A stretch of 64,000 nt of DNA from JAPPHA01 sp963662815 (GTDB lineage: Bacteria; Pseudomonadota; Alphaproteobacteria; Rhodobacterales; Rhodobacteraceae). Below, piece by piece: positions 8,352 through 17,331 of the stretch. Under the pieces are notes generated by a model. It was not told the origin of the DNA, searched no databases, and saw only the letters and a program-made list of their open reading frames with translations. The position numbers and the translations under genes were made by a program. Where the stretch lies: the NCBI GenBank assembly GCA_963662815.2, contig CAXXWA010000040.1, positions 186,001-250,000 of the forward strand, read 5' to 3'. Within the stretch, counting starts at the first letter, position 1. Every line of letters starts with the position of its first letter.

Positions 8352-9998
8352 ATGGCGCGGTATGTCTTCATTACAGGCGGAGTCGTTTCCTCCCTCGGGA
8401 AAGGCCTGGCGACTGCGGCGCTCGGCGCCCTTCTTCAGGCACGGGGCTACACCGTCAGGCTGCGAAAGCTCGATCCGTACCTGAACGTGGACCCAGGCAC
8501 CATGTCTCCGTTCGAACATGGCGAAGTCTTCGTCACTGACGATGGCGCGGAAACCGATCTGGACCTCGGCCACTACGAACGGTTCACCGGCGTTTCCGCG
8601 CGAAACTCGGATTCAGTCTCGTCCGGCCGCATTTACTCCAGCGTTCTCGAGAAGGAGCGTCGCGGCGACTATCTCGGGAAGACAATCCAGGTCATTCCGC
8701 ACGTCACGAACGAAATCAAGGACTTCCTGGCGATCGGAAACGACGAGGTCGACTTCATGCTCTGCGAGATCGGCGGCACCGTCGGCGACATCGAGAGCCT
8801 GCCGTTTCTCGAGGCGATCAGGCAATTCAGCCAGGACCGTCCGGACGGCCAGTGCATTTTCCTTCACGTGACACTTCTTCCCTACATCGGCGCAACAGCC
8901 GAACTGAAGACCAAGCCGACCCAACACTCGGTCAAGGAACTCAGATCGATCGGGATCGCCCCGCACGTGCTTCTCTGCCGGTCCGACATGCCGATTCCCG
9001 GCGGCGAGCGCAGCAAGCTTGCGCTCTTCTGCAACGTCCGGCCGGAGAGAATCATCGCCGCGCAGAACCTCAAGTCCATCTATGACGCTCCGCTTGCCTA
9101 CCATCGGGAAGGGCTCGATCAGGCGGTCCTAGACTCATTCAGGATCGAACCTGCGCCGAAACCGGACCTGTCGGTGTGGGAAGACGTCTCGGATCGCGTG
9201 CACAACCCCGAAGGCGAGGTCAGGATCGCAATTGTCGGAAAGTACACGCGGCTCGAGGACGCCTACAAGTCGATTGCGGAGGCGTTGACCCACGGCGGGC
9301 TTTGCAACCGCGTCCGGGTTCGCACAGAGTGGATCGATGCCGAACTGTTCGAAGACGACGTTGACGTGACCACGAGGCTTGCAGGTTTCGACGCAATCCT
9401 CGTACCCGGCGGTTTCGGCATCCGCGGAACCGAAGGCAAGATCAGGGCAGCGAGATTTGCCCGAGAGAAGAAGGTGCCGTACTTCGGAATTTGCCTCGGC
9501 ATGCAGCTCGCCGTCATAGAGGCGGCGCGAAATCTTGCCAAACTGAACACTGCGGGGTCCGAGGAATTCGGCCCGGTATCCGGCGAGGAGGAATTCGAGC
9601 CGGTCATCTACCTTCTCAAGGAATGGGCGGACGGAAACCGCACGATACGGCGCACGGCCGAAGACGACATGGGAGGCACGATGAGGCTCGGCGCGTATGA
9701 TGCGGTCCTTTGCGGCAGTTCGCGCGTGGCGGGAATCTATGACGCAACGTCGATTTCCGAACGGCACCGGCACCGCTACGAGGTCGACGTCCGCTACCAG
9801 GATGCGCTCAGGTCCTGCGGGCTCGAGTTTTCCGGCATGTCGCCGGACGGCCGCCTGCCCGAGATCGTCGAACTGGACGGGCATCCCTGGTACATCGGCG
9901 TTCAGTTTCATCCGGAACTGAAGTCGAAGCCATTTGATCCGCATCCGCTGTTCCGGGACTTCGTCCGGGCGGCCATGGAACAGTCGCGCCTCGTCTGA
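8352..9998 (+). CDS. pyrG: CTP synthase
   Basis: 548 residues from the ATG at 8352, close to the usual 545; the ribosome site GGGAGGT lies 10 bases upstream. The N-terminal synthetase domain (about 1-270) begins MARYVFITGGVVSSLGKGL, with the P-loop and the LRKLDPYLNVDPGTMSPFEHG motif. The C-terminal class I amidotransferase domain (about 300-540) has its nucleophile in YFGICLGMQ (Cys381) and the catalytic His/Glu in QFHPEL. The enzyme makes CTP from UTP, ATP and glutamine-derived ammonia. In many alphaproteobacteria secG precedes pyrG, but here decayed insertion-sequence DNA lies upstream. The frame is intact. Confidence 0.98.
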   Translation: MARYVFITGGVVSSLGKGLATAALGALLQARGYTVRLRKLDPYLNVDPGTMSPFEHGEVFVTDDGAETDLDLGHYERFTGVSARNSDSVSSGRIYSSVLEKERRGDYLGKTIQVIPHVTNEIKDFLAIGNDEVDFMLCEIGGTVGDIESLPFLEAIRQFSQDRPDGQCIFLHVTLLPYIGATAELKTKPTQHSVKELRSIGIAPHVLLCRSDMPIPGGERSKLALFCNVRPERIIAAQNLKSIYDAPLAYHREGLDQAVLDSFRIEPAPKPDLSVWEDVSDRVHNPEGEVRIAIVGKYTRLEDAYKSIAEALTHGGLCNRVRVRTEWIDAELFEDDVDVTTRLAGFDAILVPGGFGIRGTEGKIRAARFAREKKVPYFGICLGMQLAVIEAARNLAKLNTAGSEEFGPVSGEEEFEPVIYLLKEWADGNRTIRRTAEDDMGGTMRLGAYDAVLCGSSRVAGIYDATSISERHRHRYEVDVRYQDALRSCGLEFSGMSPDGRLPEIVELDGHPWYIGVQFHPELKSKPFDPHPLFRDFVRAAMEQSRLV

Positions 9999-10062
9999 TG
10001 CGCGCGGACCCGCTGAAATCCCGTATCCGGCCGCTGCGGGACAACCACCTTGCGAGACACGC

Positions 10063-10509
10063 TTGATTGCCGACATCCTGAACATGTTCCGGACGCAGGA
10101 GCCGCCGGAAAGGCTGCCGGACGAGGATGGACGGCTCGCGCTTGCGGCCCTGATGATCCGTGCGGCGCGGGTTGATGGTCACTACCTGAGCGAGGAAAGG
10201 GAAGTCATCGAGCGCACGTTGTCCGAGCGGTACGGGCTGTCAGCAGCGGATGCCGGGCTGCTCCGCCGTGATGCGGAGCAGGTGGAGGCGGAAGCACCGG
10301 ACACCGTCCGCTTCACCCGCGTCATCAAGCAGGCCGTTCCCTACGAGGACCGGATGGCGGTGGCAGAGGCGCTCTGGACGGTGGTGCTCGCGGATGATTA
10401 TCGCGACGCCGAGGAAGACGGGTTCCTGCGCCTCGTCGTCAAGCTGATCGGGGTCGCGGACCGGGACAGCGGAATTGCCCGGCAACGCGCGAAGGCAAGA
10501 ATGACCTGA
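10063..10509 (+). CDS. TerB-family protein
   Basis: About 148 residues from a TTG at 10063 (MIADILNMFRTQEPPERLPD), or 141 from the ATG at 10084; neither has a strong ribosome site. The all-helical TerB fold is shown by LALAALMIRAARVDGHYLSE, then REVIERTLSERYGLS, and by EALWTVVLADDYRDAEEDGF then LRLVVKLIGV, with the acidic loops that bind metal in the family. TerB proteins are linked to tellurite resistance and membrane stress, but many stand-alone members have no known role. The stop overlaps the start of the PhnD-like gene, so the two are co-transcribed. Confidence 0.85.
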   Translation: MIADILNMFRTQEPPERLPDEDGRLALAALMIRAARVDGHYLSEEREVIERTLSERYGLSAADAGLLRRDAEQVEAEAPDTVRFTRVIKQAVPYEDRMAVAEALWTVVLADDYRDAEEDGFLRLVVKLIGVADRDSGIARQRAKARMT

Positions 10510-11258
10510 TGGTCGCCACGGCCAGCCTTCCCATGTACGACGTCCCCGCTCTGGAGGCGGACAACGGCCTTTTCTGGAAACGCATCAGGGACGGCCTGGC
10601 GGACAGGGGCATCTGCGCACCGAGCCTCCTCGGCAAGACGGTATTCGCGGATGCATCCTGCGACTTCGAAAGCCTGTTCTTTACCCAGGTTTGCGGACTT
10701 CCGTTCAGGAAGCACCTCATCGGCAATGTCACGCTCGTTGGAACGCCGGACTACGGAATCGCGGGGTGCCGGCCCGGATACTACAGGAGCGCCGTCGTCG
10801 TTCGCGCCGACGACACGCGTCGGCGCGTGACCGACTTTGCAGGGGCCACGCTCGCATATACCGACGAACTGTCGCAGTCGGGCTACGCTGCGGCGCTCGA
10901 CCTGGCGTCTGCCGCAGGCATCAGTTTCGGACCATTGGCGAAATCCGGCGCGCACCGGTTCTCGGCGCGCATGGTCGCCGCCGCCGACGCCGACCTCGCA
11001 GCGATCGATGCCGTTTCGCTACGGTGCATGACGACCGTGGAGAGGGAAACCGCATTCGAGAACCTGCGCATCCTTGCATGGACGGAACCAGTGCCGGGAC
11101 TGCCCTACATCGCCGCGGCAGGCGTTGACCGGCAAGTCTATTTCGAAGTCGTACGGACGGCGATCCGCAGCCTTCCGGCGAGTACCAGGACACGGCTCGG
11201 CCTCAATGACCTGGTCTTCATTCCGGCGACCGACTACCTTGCCGTGAAGGATCCCTGA
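10509..11258 (+). CDS. PhnD-like phosphate/phosphonate-type binding domain protein
   Basis: This 249-residue protein starts at an ATG overlapping the TerB stop. It has a PhnD-type type 2 periplasmic-binding fold: LPMYDVPALEADNGLFWKRI, FFTQVCGLPF, ATLAYTDELSQSGYAAALDL, and DLAAIDAVSLRCM, which contacts ligand in relatives. There is no signal peptide or lipobox, so despite its family it may stay in the cytoplasm, and no permease or ATPase genes are nearby. It resembles in type the frameshifted gene at 4316-5138 (shared MYDV start and C-G-[WL]-P motif), so it may be a paralogue. Its function is unknown. Confidence 0.75.
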   Translation: MVATASLPMYDVPALEADNGLFWKRIRDGLADRGICAPSLLGKTVFADASCDFESLFFTQVCGLPFRKHLIGNVTLVGTPDYGIAGCRPGYYRSAVVVRADDTRRRVTDFAGATLAYTDELSQSGYAAALDLASAAGISFGPLAKSGAHRFSARMVAAADADLAAIDAVSLRCMTTVERETAFENLRILAWTEPVPGLPYIAAAGVDRQVYFEVVRTAIRSLPASTRTRLGLNDLVFIPATDYLAVKDP

Positions 11259-11328
11259 ACGCGGGCTTCCGGTTCGGGGAGAAAGCCGGCGGCGGGCACC
11301 GTTCTCCCGCGCGCCTGGCCGCCAAAGG

Positions 11329-12090
11329 TCACGGCGCCTGCCCGCGCTCCTTCTTGATCCGGTCGTAAGCGTCGTTCGCTTCAGCCAGTTTCCGGTTTCC
11401 GATCTCCAGAAACTCCTCCGGCAGCCCGCGCGCCATCACGAGATCCGGGTGGTTTTCCTTGAGGATCTTGCGGTGCGCTGCCTTGATTTCGGCATCGCTC
11501 GCCGCGCGGTTCACGCCGAGAATCTCGTAGGGGTCAGTTTCGTCGCTTCGGCTTACGGCTGTGAAAAAGGTGTTTTCGATCCGGTTGAGCGCAGGCTTGT
11601 CGAGGCCGAATATTCGCGCGACATCCGCAATGAACCGGCGTTCCGAGACATGATACGTTCCGTCCGCCCCTGCGATCATGAGAAGCGCGCCAATAATGTG
11701 CTCCAGCATCTGGGGCTGAGCGAAGAAAATGTCCGAAATCTGCCGGGCATACTCCTCGTAACCCGCGGAATCGGCCTTGGCCGCGTTGAAAATGGCACCA
11801 ACCTCCCCGACAGCTTCCTCGGGAATCGGGAAGATGCGCCTGAGGGTCGCGATTTCGTCCCGCGTTACGCGCCCGTCGACCTTGCTGAGCTTCGCTGCCA
11901 GGGCAATGAAGGCGATGCTGAACGCAGCCTGGAGGTGTTCGGGAGAAGCCGGACTCGGAGTCTCGAGGTTCGCGTCCCGCGATCGCTTGTCCACGAAATG
12001 GTGTCCTGCGGCCGCCCCTACGAGCGCGCCGAGGGGCCCACCGAACACGAAGCCGAGCGTTCCTCCGACGATCTTGCCAAGTACGCCCAT
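11329..12090 (-). CDS. djlA: DjlA-like co-chaperone (TerB domain plus J domain)
   Basis: 253 residues. The N-terminus has a glycine-rich hydrophobic segment (VGGTLGFVFGGPLGALVGAA), as in DjlA membrane anchors. The middle (about 50-165) is a TerB-like helical domain (VDGRVTRDEIATLRRIF). The C-terminus (about 185-250) is a J domain with the essential HPD tripeptide in ILKENHPDLV. DjlA proteins recruit DnaK at the inner membrane and affect envelope stress responses. It converges with the TerB/PhnD-like pair, placing two TerB proteins close together. The frame is intact. Confidence 0.9.
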   Translation of the reverse strand: MGVLGKIVGGTLGFVFGGPLGALVGAAAGHHFVDKRSRDANLETPSPASPEHLQAAFSIAFIALAAKLSKVDGRVTRDEIATLRRIFPIPEEAVGEVGAIFNAAKADSAGYEEYARQISDIFFAQPQMLEHIIGALLMIAGADGTYHVSERRFIADVARIFGLDKPALNRIENTFFTAVSRSDETDPYEILGVNRAASDAEIKAAHRKILKENHPDLVMARGLPEEFLEIGNRKLAEANDAYDRIKKERGQAP

Positions 12091-12598
12091 TTCCCCGCTC
12101 CCTGCCAGCCGTCCCCCGACCCCGCACGGGTCAGGAGTGCAATAATCTGCATATTGCCAACGGCGATCATTGCCAAGTCCCGGCTATCATCGACGGAGCC
12201 GCCCACGCGACCCGCCTGGGCCGTTTGACAACGAGGATGACCCGACGGCATTCGCGACTGCAGGACGCCATCGCGACCGGGGGAGCTGCCAACGTCCGAC
12301 CTCCGCTTCGCGAGCCTGACGTCATGCCACCGGGACCACTTCGCCAAGGGCAGGAGTTCGGTCCGTCACCCGGGTCGCCGGGGCTTCCTGACCGAGGCTC
12401 CCGTCGAAACTGCGCCGGACCCGTTCGGCACGGACCGCCAACGATTTCGCGATCGGCGCTGGCGCGCCGGGTATCCCGGGTGCGGAGGACGGGACTTGAA
12501 GACCGGGAAGTGCGGGATTAGTTCTGTCGTCGCGGGAACGCAGATTCCGGTGTGCTGCCGGCGGCGTGTCTCCCGGGACAGGGTTGCGCGGTCGAGTC
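12091..12598. other. Intergenic stretch without recognisable genes
   Basis: About 500 bases between two divergent genes. Frames on both strands are open for up to about 100 codons, but none shows family motifs, so they look like GC-driven open frames. The promoter of the downstream amidotransferase operon should lie near the right end; no boxes were assigned. Confidence 0.5.
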
Positions 12599-13306
12599 AT
12601 GAAAGTCGGCATACTTCAGGCAGGGCGAACGCATCCCGCGCTCGCGCAGGATCACGGCGAATATCCGGAAATGTTCGCGCGGCTGCTCGAAGGAAACGGG
12701 TTCGAATTCGAAGCCTGGCCGGTCCTCGACGGCGAGTTCCCCGATGCTCCCTCCTGCGCGGAGGGTTGGTTGATCACGGGGTCGCGATTCGGCACCTACG
12801 AGAAACTGCCCTGGATTGCGCACCTCGAGGCGTTCATCCGCCGGACTTGCGATGAAGGCGTGCCGCTCGTCGGCGTGTGTTTCGGCCACCAGATCGTCGC
12901 GCAGGCGCTCGGCGGGCACGTGGAAAAGTTCTCCGGCGGCTGGTCGGTAGGCCGCATCGAATATGACATTGAAACCGAGGACGCGCCCCTCTCCCTGCTT
13001 TCGTGGCATCAGGACCAAGTCGTTCGGTTGCCGCCGGATGCCAAGGTCGTCGGATCAAGCGGGTCCTGCAGATACGCAATGCTGGAGTACGGGCGACGCG
13101 CCCTCACGCTGCAGCCGCACCCCGAGTTCGATCCCTCGTTCGTTTCCGGGTTGATCGACTCGGTCGGCCCCCGAATCCTTGATGCCGACCGGCTCGAGCG
13201 GACGCGCGCCGGTCTGGACGGTCCGCTGCACAATCGAAGGATTGCACGGATTCTTGCCGATTTCCTGTTGCAACGCTCATCCAATGGTCGACAAGGCGAT
13301 CGTTGA
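12599..13306 (+). CDS. Type 1 (class I) glutamine amidotransferase
   Basis: 235 residues from the ATG at 12599 (MKVGILQAG). The nucleophile elbow VGVCFGHQIVAQALGG near residue 95 has the catalytic cysteine, and TLQPHPEF near residue 172 supplies the histidine and glutamate. Stand-alone members of this family hydrolyse gamma-glutamyl bonds or supply ammonia. Its gene overlaps the glutamine synthetase-like gene by 23 bases and is followed by a PuuB-like oxidase. That context suggests the hydrolase step (the role of PuuD in E. coli) of a gamma-glutamylated amine pathway, although the sequence is of the GuaA-like type rather than close PuuD. Confidence 0.85.
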   Translation: MKVGILQAGRTHPALAQDHGEYPEMFARLLEGNGFEFEAWPVLDGEFPDAPSCAEGWLITGSRFGTYEKLPWIAHLEAFIRRTCDEGVPLVGVCFGHQIVAQALGGHVEKFSGGWSVGRIEYDIETEDAPLSLLSWHQDQVVRLPPDAKVVGSSGSCRYAMLEYGRRALTLQPHPEFDPSFVSGLIDSVGPRILDADRLERTRAGLDGPLHNRRIARILADFLLQRSSNGRQGDR

Positions 13307-14663
13307 GGGCTGGGTCGGCCTCCTTCCGGAACCGGCAAGATCCTACATTGGCGACTCGCTGCCAGTGGAGGTCGACTGCATCATTGCCGACATTGCCGGA
13401 GGCGCGCGCGGAAAGACAATGTCGGCAGACAAGTTCCGGCCGGACGGAAAGGTCTTCCTGCCTGATACAATACTCTACCAGGCGGTTACCGGCAGCTACG
13501 CAGGTTCGGCGATGTCGGAAGACCAGTATCGTGAAGTCGATGTGGTTCTCGTTCCGGACATGGCGACCGCTACCGCCGCGCCCTGGTCGGGAGATGTCGC
13601 GCTCCAGGTCATCCACGACGTGCAGGATCAGGCAGGGGTCCCCTTGCCGCAACTTCCGCGCAACGTGCTCCGCCGAGTGGTCGGCCTTTACCTGGAAAAG
13701 GGTTGGAGGCCAATCGTCGCACCAGAACTCGAGTTCTATCTGGTGGCCCGCAACGCCGACCCCAATCTGCCGCTGAAACCGATGTCCGGGCGGACCGGGC
13801 GAACCCCCCGCAGCTTCCAGGCCTATTCGATTTCGGGCGTGGACGAGTACGGCTCGATCATTGACGAGATCCACGACTTTGCAAACGCGCAGGGCCTCGA
13901 AATCGATACCATGACGCACGAAGAGGGAGCGAGTCAGATCGAGTTCAATCTCAGGCACGGCGACCCTGTCCTCCTTGCGGACAAAGTGTTCCACTTCAAG
14001 CGCCTGATCAGGGAGGCGGCGCTGCGCCACGGCTGCCTCGCCACGTTCATGGCGAAGCCGATGGAAGGCCAGCCGGGCTCCGCAATGCACATCCATCACT
14101 CCGTCGTCGACGCGAACACCGGCCGCAACGTGTTTTCCGGACCCGACGGCAAACCCACGGATCTTTTCCGGCACTTCATAGGCGGTCTGCAGACATTCCT
14201 GCCTGCTGCGACGCCGTTCATCGCGCCTTACGTGAATTCCTACCGCCGGTTCGTTCCGGGTCTTTCGGCGCCCGTCAATCTCGAGTGGGGCGAAGACAAC
14301 CGGACCACCGGGATCCGGATTCCCGTCTCGACACCCGAAGCGCGTCGAATCGAAAACCGCGTGGCCGGCATGGATTGCAACCCCTACATCGGCCTCGCCG
14401 CCAGCCTTGCGTGCGGTTTCCTCGGACTCGTACGCGGCCTGCAGCCGCGAAACGCCGCAACGGGAGTGGCCTACGAGAACGGACGCGAAATCCCGACGTC
14501 CCTTCCCCAGGCGCTGGAACTTCTCGACGACGCACCGGAACTGTCCGACGCCATGGGCCGGCGATTCGTGGACGTCTACCGGATGGTCAAGAAGGTCGAA
14601 CTGTCCGACTTTGATCGGGCCATAAGCCCCTGGGAAAGGGAGCACCTTCTCATGCGGGTGTGA
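13284..14663 (+). CDS. Glutamine synthetase family protein, probable gamma-glutamylpolyamine synthetase
   Basis: 459 residues from the ATG at 13284. The C-terminal catalytic domain shows the metal- and glutamate-binding motifs: APELEFYLVAR (near 150), EEGASQIEFNLRHGD (near 215), ATFMAKPMEGQPGSAMHIHH (near 260), NSYRRFVPG (near 320) and RIENRVAGMDCNPY (near 360). It lacks the conserved adenylylation-site tail of GlnA. With an amidotransferase before it and a PuuB-type oxidase after it, the likely role is ATP-dependent gamma-glutamylation of putrescine or another amine. The exact amine is unknown. The frame is intact. Confidence 0.88.
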   Translation: MVDKAIVEGWVGLLPEPARSYIGDSLPVEVDCIIADIAGGARGKTMSADKFRPDGKVFLPDTILYQAVTGSYAGSAMSEDQYREVDVVLVPDMATATAAPWSGDVALQVIHDVQDQAGVPLPQLPRNVLRRVVGLYLEKGWRPIVAPELEFYLVARNADPNLPLKPMSGRTGRTPRSFQAYSISGVDEYGSIIDEIHDFANAQGLEIDTMTHEEGASQIEFNLRHGDPVLLADKVFHFKRLIREAALRHGCLATFMAKPMEGQPGSAMHIHHSVVDANTGRNVFSGPDGKPTDLFRHFIGGLQTFLPAATPFIAPYVNSYRRFVPGLSAPVNLEWGEDNRTTGIRIPVSTPEARRIENRVAGMDCNPYIGLAASLACGFLGLVRGLQPRNAATGVAYENGREIPTSLPQALELLDDAPELSDAMGRRFVDVYRMVKKVELSDFDRAISPWEREHLLMRV

Positions 14664-14673
14664 ACGCCGGCGC

Positions 14674-15993
14674 ATGCGCATCCGGTCTCCCAGCCTTCTG
14701 CGACTGAATGACCGTCCGGGCGCCTATCCGGACAGCTGGTACGCCGCGACCGCGCCGGTCCATCCGCTCCGCGAGCGGCTCGCAGGCTCCGTCACGGCAG
14801 ACGTCTGCATCGTCGGCGCGGGATACACCGGCCTCTCGGCAGCGCTTCACCTGTCCGGGCGGGGGTTCGACGTCGCCGTGCTCGACGCACACCGGGTCGG
14901 CTGGGGCGCATCGGGGCGAAACGGCGGCCAGGTCGGCAGCGGCCAGCGCTTGGGCCAGGGCGCACTCGAGAGCCTGGCCGGGAAAGACGCCGCGCGGAAA
15001 CTCTGGCTGATCGCCGAGGAAGCGAAATCCACCGTGCGGGGGCTCATCCGCAAGCATGGCATCGCCTGCGACTACCAGCCCGGCGTTGCGCGGCTAGGAG
15101 AATCTGCCGCGTCCGCCGAACGGATCCGCAAGGCAGCAGAAATGCTCGAGCGAGACTACGCCTACGGCGAAATCGAGGTGCTCGACCGGGTCGCGGCGGC
15201 GGAAATGGTCGGAACGGACATCTATCGCGGCGGCCTCATCGACTGGGGCGCCGGCCATCTTCATCCACTCAACTTCGCGCTCGGCCTGGCTGACGCGGCG
15301 ACCGCCGCAGGAGTTCGAATCTTCGAGAATTCGGAGGTTCTTGGCATTGGGGACGACGGCGCTGCCGCGGTTCGAACGGACCACGGGCAGGTCAAGGCTA
15401 CAGCGGTTGTCCTTGCCTGCAACGGATACCTCGGAGCGCTGGATGCAGGCACGACCGCGCGGGTGATGCCGATCAACAATTTCATGATCGCGACCGAATG
15501 TCTTGGCGAAGCGCGCGCTCATTCGCTGATCAGCAGGAACGTCGCCGTTTGCGACGACAGGTTCGTCGTAAATTACTTCCGCCTCTCGAGGGATCACCGG
15601 CTCATCTACGGCGGCGGCGAAAGCTATTCCTACAGGTATCCCCGCGACATCGCCGGCCTCGTCCGCCGGCGCATGCTTCGCGTCTTCCCCGGGCTCGGCG
15701 GCGTCAGGGTCGACTACGCATGGGGCGGCACACTCGCGATAACGCGGAACAGGATGCCATATTTCGCCCGGTCTAGGCGAAACGTCTACACCGCCTCCGG
15801 TTATTCCGGGCACGGAATCGCCATGGCCACGATGGCCGGAAAGATTCTCGCCGAAGCCGTCGCGGGAGAACAGGAACGTTTCGATGTCATGGCGGAGATT
15901 CCGACGCCCGCCTTTCCGGGCGGATCACGGTTCAGATTTCCCCTGCTCGCACTCGCCATGACATGGTTCAGGATCCGCGACCGCCTTGCCTGA
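14674..15993 (+). CDS. puuB: FAD-dependent amine oxidoreductase, PuuB/OrdL type
   Basis: 439 residues, a DAO-family flavoprotein. It has the N-terminal lead YPDSWYAATA typical of PuuB, the dinucleotide-binding motif VCIVGAGYTGLSAALHLSGR (about 44-63), and the flavin-contact segment VGWGASGRNGGQVGSGQRLG (about 72-92). The C-terminus has YTASGYSGHGIAMATMAGKI, the second FAD-contact motif. It should oxidise gamma-glutamylputrescine or a similar glutamylated amine to the aldehyde with H2O2 release. It begins 10 bases after the synthetase gene and ends the operon; no aldehyde dehydrogenase follows. Confidence 0.88.
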   Translation: MRIRSPSLLRLNDRPGAYPDSWYAATAPVHPLRERLAGSVTADVCIVGAGYTGLSAALHLSGRGFDVAVLDAHRVGWGASGRNGGQVGSGQRLGQGALESLAGKDAARKLWLIAEEAKSTVRGLIRKHGIACDYQPGVARLGESAASAERIRKAAEMLERDYAYGEIEVLDRVAAAEMVGTDIYRGGLIDWGAGHLHPLNFALGLADAATAAGVRIFENSEVLGIGDDGAAAVRTDHGQVKATAVVLACNGYLGALDAGTTARVMPINNFMIATECLGEARAHSLISRNVAVCDDRFVVNYFRLSRDHRLIYGGGESYSYRYPRDIAGLVRRRMLRVFPGLGGVRVDYAWGGTLAITRNRMPYFARSRRNVYTASGYSGHGIAMATMAGKILAEAVAGEQERFDVMAEIPTPAFPGGSRFRFPLLALAMTWFRIRDRLA

Positions 15994-16010
15994 AATCGTC
16001 CGCCGCCGCA

Positions 16011-16364
16011 CAAGGAAACGGACGCAGATCCGGAACGCACGATGAAGACTGCCTGCAAGGACAAGCGGGACGGCGCCTGTCGCCTCAAGGACAGCGCACC
16101 GGAGCCACTACGACGGTTGGGCCGCCGGCTACGACGAGGGCTTCGCCCGCTCCGTCGGGCATGTCTGCCCTGAACGGATCGCGACGCATCCTCGAGCTTG
16201 CCGGACCCGCCGACGATCCTGTCGCGGACGTCGGCTGCGACACCGGGCTCGCCGGAGTTTCGCTGAAGGAAAGCGGCCTGACAATTGACGGGTCCGACAT
16301 TTCGAAGGGAATGCTTGCCGATGCCGGCGGGAAAGACGCCTGCCGGCACCTCTTCGCGGCTGAT
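16011..16364 (+). pseudogene. Decayed duplicate of the downstream class I methyltransferase gene
   Basis: This stretch matches 17301-17661 almost base for base, including the sequence just before the start. The start here is an ATG at 16042. Small deletions (for example near 16100 and 16185) break the frame, and key residues are altered: the motif I region reads VADVGCDTGLAG where the intact copy has VADIGCGTGLAG. Similarity fades at about 16364, so the C-terminal half is missing. It is the older, inactive half of a direct duplication of about 355 bp whose copies lie 1.29 kb apart. Confidence 0.85.
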
Positions 16365-16549
16365 CGAGGACGGACGACTCACTTTCGACGGTTTCCCGCG
16401 GACACGGCTGAGCGCCTCGCTTCGGTGAAGAACCGGTTGCGACTCGCTCCATGGCCACGCACCTGAGCCGAGAGACCGCGGCGCCGAGACGATCTCGCTG
16501 GACGAGGTCGAGCGGATCGTTATCTAGTGGCGGGAGAGTACCGAAGACC

Positions 16550-17155
16550 ATGACAACACGGACCAAACACAAGGAAACCCGCCGGGCGACCTACCAGGAC
16601 GTGCTCGACGCACCGCCCCGCATGGTCGCCGAGGTTGTCTCCGGCACGCTCCATACCCATCCGAGGCCTGCCATGCGTCATGCCTGGGCAAGCTCGATTC
16701 TCGGGGGTAGCCTTGTCAATCCGTTCGCCCGGGGAAGCGGCGGTCCCGGCGGCTGGTGGATCGTCGACGAGCCCGAATTGCACTTGGGCGAGGACATCGT
16801 GGTGCCGGACCTCGCCGGCTGGCGGCGCGAGACGATGCCCGAATATCCGGACGCGGCATACTGCGCCATCGCGCCGGACTGGGTCTGCGAGGTGCTCTCG
16901 CCGTCCACGCGGCGGCTGGACCTGGGCGGGAAGCGGGGGCTCTACGCCCGCGAGGGCATCGGCCATCTCTGGTTCGTCGATCCCGATGCAAGGACGCTCG
17001 AGGCCTTCGCGCTGCGCGACGGGCGCTGGCTGCTGCTGGCCACTCTCGTCGACGACGCGCCGGTCTCGCTTCCGCCCTTCGACGCCATCACCTTCCCTCT
17101 CGACGCCCTCTGGCCCGAGGCGACGGCAGGTCCGGAAAAGGGGGATGCCGAATGA
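16550..17155 (+). CDS. Uma2-family restriction-endonuclease-fold protein
   Basis: 201 residues from the ATG at 16550. It carries the Uma2 (DUF820) core of the PD-(D/E)xK nuclease superfamily: the N-terminal YQDVLDAPPRMVAEVVSGTL, the catalytic-strand residues VVPDLAGWRRETMPEYP, WVCEVLSPSTRRLDLGGKRG, and the closing GIGHLWFVDPDARTLEAF. Substrates of this large family are not established; members are frequent in genomes rich in mobile elements. It lies between the two methyltransferase copies. Just upstream (16480-16528) the remnant AETISLDEVERIVI followed by a stop looks like the tail of a lost antitoxin-like gene. The frame is intact. Confidence 0.85.
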   Translation: MTTRTKHKETRRATYQDVLDAPPRMVAEVVSGTLHTHPRPAMRHAWASSILGGSLVNPFARGSGGPGGWWIVDEPELHLGEDIVVPDLAGWRRETMPEYPDAAYCAIAPDWVCEVLSPSTRRLDLGGKRGLYAREGIGHLWFVDPDARTLEAFALRDGRWLLLATLVDDAPVSLPPFDAITFPLDALWPEATAGPEKGDAE

Positions 17156-17201
17156 CGTTCGATCCTTCCTCGCCGGATGCGAATCAATCCTGCGGTGCGC
17201 C

Positions 17202-17303
17202 ATGAACGGAGACAGGCGCCTCAGGGAGAAGCTCGCCAAGCTGGAGGCGCTGTTCCGGCGAGCGGGCAGTCCGGGAGAGAACCCTGCTTCCGGCGCTGCA
17301 TAA
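17202..17303 (+). CDS. Short orphan protein, possible truncated DUF2786-like N-terminus
   Basis: A 33-residue frame starting at an ATG reads RRLREKLAKLEALFRRAGSP then GENPASGAA and stops where the methyltransferase repeat begins. The amphipathic KLAKLEALF..A.SPGE pattern is like the first helix of DUF2786-type proteins that often sit by such loci. The abrupt end at the repeat boundary suggests truncation by the duplication event rather than a functional small protein. The assignment is weak. Confidence 0.35.
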   Translation: MNGDRRLREKLAKLEALFRRAGSPGENPASGAA

Positions 17304-17331
17304 GGAAGCGGACGCATATCCGGAGCGCACG

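Noticed and set aside
12091..12598. Possible hypothetical protein of about 98 residues on the plus strand
   Set aside because: No ribosome site, no motif, and frames of similar length occur on the other strand, as expected from base composition.
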